Shown here: positions 13,641 through 26,600 of the stretch, one piece after another | Layout of the letters: the number at the start of each line of letters is the position of its first letter | Position numbering within the stretch: position 1 is the stretch's first letter | DNA from: Spirodela intermedia | Lineage: Eukaryota > Streptophyta > Magnoliopsida > Alismatales > Araceae | Reading direction: 5' to 3' | Assembly: GCA_902729315.2 (NCBI GenBank) | Contig: LR746273.1 | Span: 1,927,001 to 1,991,000, forward strand | Length of the DNA: 64,000 nucleotides | Position numbers and translations under genes: made by a program | Notes under the pieces: generated by a model | The model's input: the letters and a program-made list of their open reading frames with translations, nothing else | Told to the model about the DNA's origin: nothing | Database searches by the model: none

Positions 13641-14682
13641 CGATCTCCAAACTCCCTCACTGGCGGCGGAGGCCAGGGAACGAAGGGGATGCTGGAATCC
13701 GAGACAGGAATGGCCGGGAGTGGGAGGAGAAATCTGGGGAGGCCAAGCGGGGGTATCTTCGCTATGCCTGTCGTGGGGAAGGGTTTTAGGGGTTTGATAT
13801 GATTTTGCAGCAGCAACGGGTCCGGATCGGCTGAATCGATGTGATATGATGGCGTAATTTGCAATTTTCAGAAGAAAAAAAAAAATTGAACAGAGGGCAG
13901 AATTAAGACTTAAATAAATTAAATTAAAAATATATATTGAGAATAACAAATATTTTGTTTTAGAGATGCTTAAATTATTATTGAATAATAAATGTATAGG
14001 AAAAATAATAAGCTGGGTAAGTTATTAGTTAAAAGATCCTTAAAAATCCTTATTTTTCTTAGATTTGAACTACCTCCCGAAAAAAATCCAAATAACAAAT
14101 GAATAAATGAAAAAAATATTAGTTTTATATCCTCGACGAAAAATTACTTAGAAGTTGTCCGATTATTTTTGTCGCAAAAAACTAAGATAACCCAATATGC
14201 CGTGTAGGAAAAATTACAGTGAAAATTCTAAAAGTGGCAAGAAAATGCCAGTCTATGGAGGGGAGATTCTGGCAAGCAACGATTTATGTAGGGGCTATGT
14301 CGAAAATTCACTAGGAATATAACGGTTGTCGGAGTGTCTCCCAGCCACGTTGACGTAAGTCCCTACTTTTGTAATTTTGTCTGGATTTCTTGCCTGAAAT
14401 CTTAAAAAACACCGCTTCGAATCTGTACACCTTCCCGTGCGGTTTGGAGGCCCCGCGCTGGGGGCGGTGATCCGACTCGTCCGTCGTCTTCCCCGTCTCT
14501 GCCCCGGTGTAACCGCAAATCTCGCACATCGTGGGAGCCAAAACGGTCGTCGGACCCCGGCGCAGCGGCTTTGCTGTGGGTTTCTCGCCTCGGCGGCCCA
14601 ATCCCTCTTCTTCCCCCCCACGGCGGTGATACGTACCTGCAGAAGTTCCGTCCTTGTTGCCCGGCGGATCGTGGGAAGGTTT
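13641..14682. promoter_or_regulatory. Divergent promoter between DNAJC11-like and nucleotidyltransferase genes
   Basis: The two start codons are 1,042 bp apart and point away from each other, so this interval must hold both leaders and both promoters. The middle (about 13.86-14.23 kb) is AT-rich. The flank next to the nucleotidyltransferase (14.40-14.68 kb) is GC-rich and probably its 5' leader. A bZIP-type TGACGTAA element lies at 14351-14358. The open frames on both strands here are unlikely to be coding: they have no recognisable domain and overlap the expected leaders. Confidence 0.6.
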
Positions 14683-17600
14683 ATGCGCAGGGGGTGGCGG
14701 ATGAAGCCGGAGATGGGTGCTAGGCAGATATTTGACGATCTCACCGCTCACATTGCGCTCTTCCATTCCTCTGCCCATCCTTCTCCCTCGAACTCTAACC
14801 CTAGGAAGGCCATTCTCCGTTGGTTTTCTTCATTATCTGTCCACCAGCGTCAGGCCTGCCTGACCGTCGTCGATTCTGATTTTGTGAAGATTCTTCTCCA
14901 GATGCTCGCGCGCCTCCAAAACGACGGTCACTGTCACTTTTTCATACTACCGGACTTGCCGTCCACCCCCGGTTCTTCACTCCCTAGCCTGTGCTACCGT
15001 CTGTCGGGAGGTCTTTTGTCCAGGGCTAGTGCCTCGAATGAGTCAGAAAGGTTGATTTCTAGCTCTGTTCGTTTATTTGGCTCACAGGATGGGGAAAAAG
15101 GCACCGAATACGCACTTGATTCGATGACGGTTAGTGAAGATCTTTTACAAGATCCTGAAAAATTTGTAACGGCTATGGATGGGATATCGAGCGGCGGGTT
15201 TTTAAGAGAGCTTGATTTGAATACCTCTAAGTCGGCTTGGGTGGAGTTTGAGTGGTTAAAGGCCAAGGGGTATTACAGTATAGAGTCATTTCTCTCAAAT
15301 AAACTGGAGTTGGCGCTGAGGATGTCATGGCTAGAATGTCACGGCGGAAAGAAGCCAAGAGCTGGGAAATCTAGGGTCAAAGTTGGTACTGCTGGAGTTG
15401 CGGCTAACGTTTTCTGGAGGCAAAAGGGATGCCTGGATTGGTGGCTGGGATTAGGTCCTGGTGTCAGGAAGAAAATTATTCTATTATTCCTATGCAAGGG
15501 AGCTAAAACACTGGTACTTGGCAAACGCATCTCACTGATGTGGTTTCATTTTCCTGTTATTTTATAGTTTTATTATCGCACCATTGCCAGTGTACTTGTT
15601 CTTGATCATACAATTATGAGGCCACTTTGATCGCGTAGGATACATTATAGACATGCTGGTGGCTGGATTGGGGCCCGGAATTTGGTGGAGAATTTATTTA
15701 AGCTTTCCTATGATAGTGGGCTGAAACTTTGTTCTTGTCTCTCACATATAGCCTATGTGTGATTATATTACGTCATAGTAGGGGTTGTGGTGTCAATTTC
15801 AATTCACTCACAGCTGGTGATGCCACTTCTACTTTACTCGATTAAGACGAAATGCAGAAATGTTGGCTCGATTCACAGTTGTTGACTGGAGTTTGCATAT
15901 TGAATCACGCATAATCGTGACTCAAAATCAATAAAAATGATCGCTCCTGCATTCGAAGAAAATAATAAATCATATGGAGAAACTTTCTTTTTCCTCATGG
16001 AAAATAAAAATAATTTTGAAGGAGTTCACACTTAGATCATACACGTGGGCATTAAAGGATATGCCTTTTTAGAGCCCTTCTCTGTTGGCAGAGAAGACAG
16101 TTTCTTTTCATGGAATGATTTTTTTCACAATAGAAAATAAAATAGCTTCAAAGGGGATTTGATGTTTTAAGGCATCTCAGTTGTTAGTAATTTGTCTAAG
16201 TAGAATTTGATTTTATAATAACATATAGATTGAATGTGAGGTTGAAGTTTTCTCAGAAAAGTTATAAGGACAGAGCAGAAACATTTGGTTAATGTTTCGA
16301 GACTGAATTCTTACATTCTGTCATTAACTGTTTTGACAGCTTCATGGACACAAGCTGTCCTCACAGAAGAGGATCTAAGTATCCCATTCACTAGAGATCT
16401 GCAGATACATTTAGTTTGTATCAGTTACTCTTTGGAATATGCCTTCAACGTGCTAGTCAATAGCTAAATACATTGGTTTCAAGCTGGTCTAGCCCGCCTA
16501 CAGGATGATGGAAAGGCTACCACTTCCATAAGAGGATTTGGTGAGAAAAAACTACATCCTTATAAATGGACAGCTTTTCATTTCCACTTATACAAGCAAA
16601 ATAAGCGATATTATTAAGAACTTTCTTTGAAGCTAATCGGTATCTTTTTTGTATTCTATTTGAATGTTAGGGAAGAATATCAGATTGTACTCTAGGAATA
16701 CATTTGAAAATTTAAAATTGACGGTGGTTCTCTTTTCTGGAAATGTTGATGTTTTCGTGGTATGCGGGCCATATTGTTTCTGATGAATCCTTTCAACTAC
16801 TTTCATTATTTCTCGAGAACTATGAATTATTGCACTCTAGAAGCGTCATCTGCCTCCTCAAATGGACCTGAAAAATGCCTTCCAGATTGCATTAACGAGT
16901 TTACATCTCAATAATAAATGTTCCACAGATTCCATTATATAGACATCGCTTTGATGCTAGTCTTTTGGACCACCGTTAACTTCTCTCAACCTCTCTCTCC
17001 TTCCAATGGAATGATGCTTTTTCCCCTGGCTATTTTGGTCCGAAATAAAGGGCTGTCACCAAAGAAACATATTCCCCTGATTCCCATATATATCATTTCT
17101 CTTGTTTACCCTTGCATTTATTATGACCTACGGCAGTGAGTTTCAATGATTCTCTCTTTTCAATTTCATTCAGAATTATATGCAATATGTCATCCCATGA
17201 AAATTTATTGTGATCTAGTTCCTACAAGCTTTTTGCACCCCATCTAGATGGATAAGTTACGGAAAAAAGATTTTTGATTGATCACAAAGTTTTCCATAGA
17301 TTATGATTTAGTCCTCCTCCAATTGTGGATTGTGAAGATCCGTAATATAATCTGGATTTTTAGAAATATGCTTCGCATACCTGAGAAGGATCTACAATAT
17401 TTGTTTACCATTTTCAATCCTCATCCATAATGCTTTGCCTTCATTACCAAATGTCCAGAGTTGATTTGACATTAATAACTTAACAGTTGTTTCAATGCTG
17501 TCCAGAGGTTTTTTTTAAAGAAATCAAAACCATCTGTTACTTATTTTTCTCGTTTCTTTAGAAATAATGGGTAATACATAGTTGTATTTGCCAGGTTTGA

Positions 17601-20600
17601 GATTATCACTTTGCGTAGTCCATTTTCTTTAAATTTTTTGTATTCCGTCATTAGTTTACACAGTACAATGACTCTAGCACATCTTATCACTTCATCCATT
17701 AGTGAGAGTTCATGCCATTTAGCTAGGTAATAAGGCTAGTCAGAATCATAGCAGCAGGTTCTGTCTTCCTCTCACCTGCCATATTGAATCTCATAGGCTT
17801 AGATTGAATATTTTTATGGCTCTTTTTTGCTTTGGAAATCTGGGAAGAATCATCAACTTAGGAATCTTCTCCATTTCAAATAAGTAATTGGATAAAACCT
17901 CTGAGGTCGTGGTCCCATCCCAAAAGGGAAATGTTCCATGGCTTTCCCAAATAAGCCCATGGCGTTAATGTGACCTTAATCCTCGATAGCACCTTGAGAA
18001 TGCAGAACCTGAGGATTGGTGGTCTAGCCATCATCCTTGACAGGATGGCTTGACGACATGGGAACCAAGGTGGACCTCTTCCCCTCATGCACTGCCCACG
18101 CAAGATTCATGGCTGCAACTAGTAGATCTCATTCCGAGGGTTGCAGGACCATCTCATTAACCTTTGCTCCTCCATCGTCATCTTTCTTACAAAACTATAC
18201 CAGTTTGAGAAAGTGACATTTTATTTTCATTGCATGCAAAGTAGTAAAAAGGATATTCACAATATCAAGTCTTATACTTCGTCTAAGAGAATGATATTCA
18301 TAATTGTTGCTCAACATCTTAAGACCAAATTTTGATTTAGCTCTTTGTCTGTCCATCTTACTTGGATGATGAAATTTTTGAAATCGAGCCTGTCAGTTAT
18401 GATCAATTTATTGACAATGGATCTTGAAAACATGCCTTTGCATGATATTTCTTGCTTGGAAGGCGAGCACAAGTTTCTTGAGGAAAGGACAGTGGTAGTG
18501 TGGACGATATTATGGGAAACATTCGTGGTCATTTTGGCAAAGAAACCCAGTCAAGGTCCGTGTCCATTGCCAAAAACAGGTGCCAGCTGGTGAAGCGAAT
18601 GTGTGGTCATTTATTGTGGTGTCTTTTGAGTTGTTTAGAGATAAGTTGACGAACAAGGAGAAGATTAAGCAGGAATATTTGTGTTGGAACAATCGAGAGG
18701 GTAGATATGAAGCAATGTTCTCCATCCACAGCCCTGATTTACATAATACTTCAACTGAGGATTATGCCTTTTGTGAATTTTTTTAATTGTGTTAATGTAC
18801 ATACCTGTTCTCGTTTAAGCCATCTTTAAATATTGTGTGTACAAATTTCAAGGATATAAGGGCAATGCATTGTCCAACAGCTCTAAATTTTTCGATCTCA
18901 TGTCCTCACAGATGTCACTCGAATTTAAGTTGTCTAACTATTTCTACTGTGAAGCAAATTATATGAGGGTCCAAGCTCTTTAACGTCCAAAGTCTGTCAT
19001 TGGCAGTCTATACCCTTTTGCTAGATTGAGTTCAGATATTGGAGTTTCAAGATGCTGAGGTCTCTTGTTCATTGGTAGTATTTCATTCTTCATTTTCTCA
19101 GTACTCTGTGCAGTTGATTTCAACTATACTCCTTCAGAGTAACCATTTTCCTTTGTCATCAACTCTGTGAAATAGTAAATCAATAAAGATGCTTGTTATT
19201 GATCCATGATATGTTTTCTCCTTCAAATGGTTTGTAGGGTTCTATTGACAAATCTGGTTATTTCTGTATCACCTCATGCTGATTGTCTTTGTAAAAACTT
19301 TCCATTTCGAGCGTGTTCATATACTGAGCTCTTGTGGTGGTGGCCTGTCAGGTAAAGGAGATCATTGAGAAACGATTATCTGACTTGAGCAATGAATCAG
19401 CCTCCTTTTGGATTCGATCAAAATCGACAACCAGATATAGTTCTGTTTCTCCTTTTCAGAGGACAAGCGAATTGTGCTCTTCTCTTGATCCAAACTTTTT
19501 CTTTGGTTCTGTATCTATCTCATCCTCCAGGAGACCTTGTAGGTTGGCTAATCTCTTAAATGCGGTGCTTGTGCTTCAAGAAATTAGTGAGAAGTTATTA
19601 ACATCTCAGAGTATTGAATGTGTAAGCGATACTTTATTTTTTAGTACATTAGGTTCTGTAAACGACATTTCTGATTGTATATTGAGGAGACTACGAGGGT
19701 TCCTTATGTCAATTTCGAGTGAGTGCATAAAAATTGAACTTACGGAGGACTGTAGATTGAATAAATCTCTGAGCAATACTGAAGGAAGTTTGGCCGAGGA
19801 TTCTTGTAAAGTAAAGAAGAAAGGTCGCAATTCAAAGAGGCTGAATTCCACAACAAAGGCTTCAAAGGTCAGTTACCAGAGAAATCTTTTTCTGATGTTT
19901 AAGGTATTTCTATAAATGTTAATTTATTGGAAATTTCGTTTTTAGACTGCCAAAATTTAACTTTTTTAATGATTTTTACTTTTCAGGAACATGGAGATGG
20001 GACAATTTATAAAGAGAATCCCAAGTCCAAGATGGGTTGCCAGAGAAACCTTATTCCAAATGGTATGTCTAACAGGAAGATAAGAACTGGTGGTACTTCT
20101 GCTCCAGGAAAGACTCTTAACAAGGAGATCTTAAAACCACAAACTGGAATGGTAATTCTTTTGATTTATTTCGTTCTTACTTTTTTGACATTTTGATCTA
20201 ATAATATGCTTTTAACACTGTCTAGGAAAATTCAGTTGCCGATCGCAGGGTTGATGCCAGAAAACCGAATAGTGGTAGGAAAGGGGATAAGATCAGATCC
20301 TCCATTGGTAATGAACTACATACAGTAGAAAATCCCAAGTCCAAAGCCGTAGAAGTACTGTTTTCATCCTCAACTGAAAAAAATGAGGTGGAAAAATCTG
20401 CACAGTTTTCAGATTCTTTAAGATTGAGCACCATGACGATTGGGTTATTGATTAATGGCAACTTTCAGGCAGAATCAGAGCACCAGAATGCTGTTGATGA
20501 TTCACTTTTGGAGAATAAAACTGGCAAACAATGCACACCTGTAGATTCTACTGTGCTCACTACATGTGAGTGTTCTCAGAGTTCATTTAAATTAGAATCG

Positions 20601-23600
20601 GATGATCCAATCAAGAACTTTTCAGAATATCCTCCAAAGTATGAAGGCTTGCATCGTGAAGTTTCACCTGTAAACCCAGTCACAGTACCTAAGACCCACT
20701 GTCCTGGGACAGTTACGAAAGAGGAATCAGGGGAAATCTTAGGCTGTAAAACAGCTGAGAGTGCCAAATCTGAAAGGAAACGTGAAAAGTTTTGTTCTGA
20801 AGATGAAATTGAGCAACACAACTGGAAAGTCATTACTGACAGCGCACCGCAGCGAGCATCAATTTATTCCCAATGTCTTTCTCCTGGGGCTGATATATTG
20901 CATTTGGATGCTGGGGACAATTTTCTCAATCACACTCCACAATCTTTCTATTCTGCAACTGCTAGTCATCAGGCCATGAATGCATCAAGTGAAGTTGGTG
21001 GTCGCCGGGTTATTCCACCCAGAACTCTACCTATGAGTTTAGACTGGCCTTTGATGGTAAGAGGTTATAGTAGACTTAGTCAGTCGGTGGCATTAAATTT
21101 TGATAATGTCTACAATTCACGATTGCAGTCTTCATTCTGCTCTGGACCAAATGCTCATGGAATGCAGAAAACTGCTAATGATGGCGACAGGAAATATTCT
21201 GGAGATGGTTTGGATTTTTGTGAATTCAAGAACGCACTAGAAGTTATGGATGATTCTGAGAGCTACTGGATATCTGAGGATGAATCTGATATGCACATAT
21301 TCACTGGACGAGATTACAATCAATTTTTTGGTGGTGGAGTGATGTACTGGAATACATCTGATCATGTCAGTACTGGTTTTTCTCGTGCACCCTCTCATAG
21401 CTCTGAAGATGGCTCCTGGGCTTGGCATGAAGCAGACCTGAATAGGTCTATTGATGACATGGTTGGGATGCCTACCTTATCAGGTTCACTTAGTGTTAGT
21501 GGTGTTGTATCTCCTCCTGCTACACCTTTTTGTTCACCTTTTGAAACATTAGGGCCTGGGCCACCATCCCTTGGTTATGCTTTTCCAGGAAATGACGCCA
21601 GTGGGCTGCAATCCCCATCACCAATGGTCGACAATCCAGAAGAAAAGGCAGCCTTATCTTTCAAAAACTCAGGTCCCTGTCCCGAGGGAGTGAAAGGGGA
21701 TTCTCTTTCATATCCAGTTTTACGACCAATTATCATTCCAAGTATCTCAAGGAAAGGGTCGAGATCAGAATTCAAGATCAATCATGACCACAACAGTCCA
21801 TGTGTAACTTCCACTGATAGGGACTTCCCTCGGATCAAACGGCCATCATCACCTGTCGTGCTTTGTGTTCCCCGAGCCCCTAGACCACCTCCACCATCTC
21901 TTGGAGACTCTCGGAAGCGCAGAGGCTTTCCTGTTGTGAGGTCAGGTAGCTCCAGTCCAAGGAGCTGGGGTATGAGAAGTTGGCACCATGAAGAAAATAC
22001 CTCTCCAGGAACTCACATTTGTTTGGATGGTGGCGAGGTTATCTGGGCATCATGGGAAAATGGAAAACGTGCTGGCACTCCAATGATGCAACCTGTTCCT
22101 GAGTCTTTGCTTCAGGACCGGCTGATTGCTATCTCCCATCGTGATCAGGAACATGTGAGCCCGTAGATATCCTGGTCTGTTATTTATTTATTTATTAATA
22201 TTTTATGTTTGACAGTTGAGTTAATATTTCAGCCAGACATTGCACTTCCAGTCCAATCTACTGAATCAAATTGCTCCTCGCATAAGATGTCCCTTTCTAT
22301 GATGCACAGTCTTCTTCATGAAGAGATAGACTCTTTTTGTAAAAAGGTACCATCTTCAGAAATTCATTGAATCTGCATTTTGAAACAAGTATTGTTTTAC
22401 TCTGGGGGATTTCACTTTAGTTCTTTTATTGAATTCCTTACCTGAAGTGAATAGTTAATTTTGTAAAAATGACACCTGTTTTCTGCTAAATGTGACAACT
22501 ACAGCATTTTTTTTAATGGGACCTCACGTGCACTCATCTTTTTGGAGTTCTTTGCGATCGGAATTTTTGTTGTTTGGTGTTTTTTTCCTATTACAGTTTT
22601 CATTTTGTTTCACTTTATGAAATAACATAGGTTGCTGCTGAAAATTTGACTAGAAAGCCCTTCATTAACTGGGCTGTCAAGAGGGTTGCTAAGTCTCTTC
22701 AGGTCCTTTGGCCGCGTTCTCGGACCAGTGTATTTGGTTCAAATGCAAATGGTTTGGCTCTTCCATCCAGCGATGTTGACCTCATAATTTGCCTTCCTCC
22801 TGTAAGAAATTTGGTAAGTTGCAAAATGATTTGTATTTAGTCTCTCAAGACTCACATTTTGTTATGGGCCTCACCTGTTATTCATGTTGCTATTACTCCA
22901 TTGATTCCATGGATTCCTAACTACGCAAGTTATTTGCCAGGAACCCATCAAAGAAGCAGGAATTTTGGAAGGTCGAAATGGCATTAAAGAAACATGTCTC
23001 CAGGTATCCGTTTATCCTCTGTATTCTACAATGGTTCAGATGTATGTATTCGAACCTATTAAGTTCATCACCCCATTATAAACTGGGGTGATTTTCATGT
23101 AGTCTAATATAGTAGATTTTGCCATGTTAATTCAACATGTTCTAGCCTTGTATATCAAATTGATCTAGTACACCGTATTGACCTATTCTTTTCTGTATAT
23201 GAAGTCTTTATCATTAATGTTGAAAATCCAATTTAAAAAGATTCTGGACTTGAGGAAAAAGATCTAGCCTTAAATCCCGAAAGAAAATGAGGCTCAATAT
23301 TGAAATGTTAAAGTCACGAAATACAGATTATCTATCAATCTGACTTTGATCCAAATAGTTTTCTGGGTTTACAGTCACATCTTGAGCCCAAGTTAGTGAA
23401 CCTTGAGCAAAATGCAAACTCAACCAAATGGGTAGCCAGACCACACAAAAATTTGTCAGTTTAACCAGTCAACAGATTTCTAAATTATTGCGTCACATTA
23501 AAATCATATAAAATGAAATGTTTAGAAGAGGTAACAAGATTTTGGGTTCGTTAAAGCCATGCTACCTTCTAAACTTTGTTCCTGCTTCGGTTTTTTTTTT

Positions 23601-26600
23601 TTTTTCTTGTGTTCTCTTTCTAAAAGTACTGATACCCATGTTTGTCATTCCAGCATGCAGCTAGATACCTTGCCAATCAAGATTGGGTTAAGAATGATTC
23701 ACTGAAGACCATAGAAAATACAGCTGTAAATCTCCTCCTGGACTGTTTTCGCATTTATGTCCTTGTCTATATTTGCTGGTTTTAGGAGGACAGAAACTTG
23801 TTCTCTTAACTCCAAGTAGATGGATTATGACGGATTTTCCACTAATTTATTAGTATACTATTGCCTGCAGATTCCTCTTATCATGCTCATTGCCGAAGTT
23901 CCTTATGATATTAATGATGCAAATATAATTTCCTCCGGTGCTCGGTCACCAGAAGTACAAACAGGACAGATAAATGTTCCTAAAGGTCGTAATTCCTCTG
24001 ATTCAGAGGGCCTTTCTTTGTCAAACATATCTAAGCCAATGATGAACGGCAACACTTTTGTGAAATCAATTCGAATTGACATCAGTTTTATGTCATCAAC
24101 ACACACTGGGCTCCGAACCACAGGACTGGTAATTGTCGGAGCTTCTGATCGCTTTATCCTTTGGATGTAGGTTATACGCTTTTTTGGCATTTTAAGATGT
24201 ACGTTTCAATTGAAAAGGATGTTTTATTACTAGCTTTGATTTGCACTTTTTTAAAAACATTTTCTCTGGTATTAATTGCAAAATGTTAGACCATTTACTT
24301 GCATTCTTAAATCTTCCGTTCTAAAGAAGAGATGTACAGCTATCTTTTCAGTAGTCTATATGCTTAATATTAGAGGGCAATAATTTAGCCCTTTTGGATT
24401 TATAGGTCCACATTAAATATATGCACTTGAATTTTAAGTTGCCTGCTAATTTGTATAAGTGAGATTTACAGCACAAAATGGCTTTTGTCTCCAGAGATTT
24501 CTATCTACGTCAGATAATTTGTATCACAACAGCCATTTTTTCTATCAGTCTGACAATATTCATAGAATTGCATGAAAAAAATAGTCAATGCATTAAACTT
24601 GCCGGCTCTGGCTGGTACAACTGGTTCCCTCTGGTTTATGGTGCCAAGAATCCAGGATTAGTAGAAAGTAGAAGGGAGGACGAAAAAAGGAAAAGTTGTG
24701 GCAGCCGGACCACCATCTGTGGGAACCAACCCCTGCTTTTTTTGTTCTTCTTTTTCCCTCTCTCCTCAGTGTCCTAGGGTAGAGGTGTTTGAGGGCTCCG
24801 GATTAGAGACGCAGGCAGATAGTCCTTTTAAAATCTATTCGAAAATTATAAAATCATTCTCTGATTATCACTAGTTTTCATATCAACCCACGAAATTATG
24901 AAAGGATGAAATTATTTTAATAAATCTGGTGAATTCAAATTTTTAACCTGCTGAACTGCGGAAGAGGATTTTTTTTATATCCTTCCAGATAAAACATTAC
25001 ATTAATATCTTGACTTCGGTAGACAATTATAATAAGTGAAAAGATGAGTTAATCATCTATTGCTATCCATTGTTCTCTTAGATTCACTTATGCAGGCTGT
25101 TCATGTTTCAAGCTTCTATTTTATCATTTCTTGGTTCTGTGTTCAGGTTCGGCAGCTTACTGAGCAATTTCCTGCATCCATCCCTCTGGCTTTGGTCCTC
25201 AAACAATTCTTGGCAGATCGTAATTTGGATCACTCGTACTCTGGCGGTTTGAGTTCTTACTGTTTGGTCAGATTTCTTCATTTTTCATCTCCCTTCTTTG
25301 TTTATTAAGTGTTGGTTTCCCATCTATTATTTTCCTGTTCATAATATTTTCTCAAAAGCTGTGCATTGTTACTTCAATATTTATCCATTATTTGGCGAAC
25401 TTTCTGCTCACCATTTTTACTCTGCATATATCAAACAGATTAATAAAGAATTATTTTTCGGTGAAACGGTTCGTATTTTCCTTAATGAAATAACCTCTAA
25501 TATTTTGATCGCTGACTATCAATATGGAGCGTATCAGGTGTTTCTGTCCTACCTACTTCGTATGAATCCCGTTTGTGGAATTGATGATTAGTTTGGCATC
25601 AGCTGATCTGACATCGGAATCTCATTTTCACCAACTTCGTTGGGTCTTTAATGTTTGATTCTATATCTGACCTCAGTGATGGGATGTGAAAGAGAGGATT
25701 CAATATAAAATTTCTGGATTCCGTTCGGGTTAGATCCTGCTGAATCCAACAGCTGAATTATGAGCTTAATCTGCCTGTAACCCAAATAAAACTCATTCAA
25801 TTCTTTGGTTGAAACTTCGCCCAGTCATAATTTTTTTTGCTTTTTTTCTCTGTTTTTAAGATCTATATTCCTTGGATGGGGTGAATTTTTTTGGACTAGT
25901 TATCAGACAACTCGTGTTGCCAACGTGTCCCATTTCATCATTTTTCTGTAGGGCTATGACTCATCAGATTGAAAATTGTCTGCAGCAAGAACATACCTTT
26001 GCTTTCGTCTTCTACCAAGAATTTTGAATGAGAAAACACTAGTTTCGTGCTATTCAATCACAGAACGGTTAGACTTCACATTAAGAAGTGTCTTTGGCCA
26101 TTACAAATCAAAGTTTTCACTCCGAGCCATGCTAGAAATCCATGCCCGTTACTCAATCCTATTAATACTGTAGAATTTCTGGATTATAGAATTCCTGGAT
26201 TGTCCGGTTCATTGTTCATTTTATCATGACATCCCTTTTTTGAGGACCAGCACTGATGTTTCTGTAAAAAGCTTACAGGAAACTGAAATCTGTCACTGCA
26301 CTTTAAAACTACACATTCTTCATGTGCGGTGGAATGCCCCTAGGCTGGCACCGAGTCTTCTTGTTATGATTTTTTGCAGCAAACCTTAAGACCGTGGACA
26401 TTACTTCATATTAAATCTGTTGCTGGCGGAGGTCCTTTGGCTATCTAACCTCCATAGTGCCTGTCCAACTATACTGGACTTGTGTCATTGCCTGGTTATC
26501 TAACTACGACATTTCAAGTACACATTAAGTTTTTACTTCTGTAATTTTGTTTTCTCTTTTTATTTTGAGCCTGTATTTTCTCGCCTTCAATGCGAATGTG

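Noticed and set aside
13371-13802. Plus-strand 143-codon frame
   Set aside because: Shadow of the J-domain exon on the opposite strand.
14437-14682. Upstream extension of nucleotidyltransferase exon 1
   Set aside because: It opens with GTG and has no ATG before 14683. It is more likely 5' leader.
14295-14778. Two minus-strand frames of about 150 codons
   Set aside because: Antisense to the leader and first exon of the nucleotidyltransferase, with no domain.
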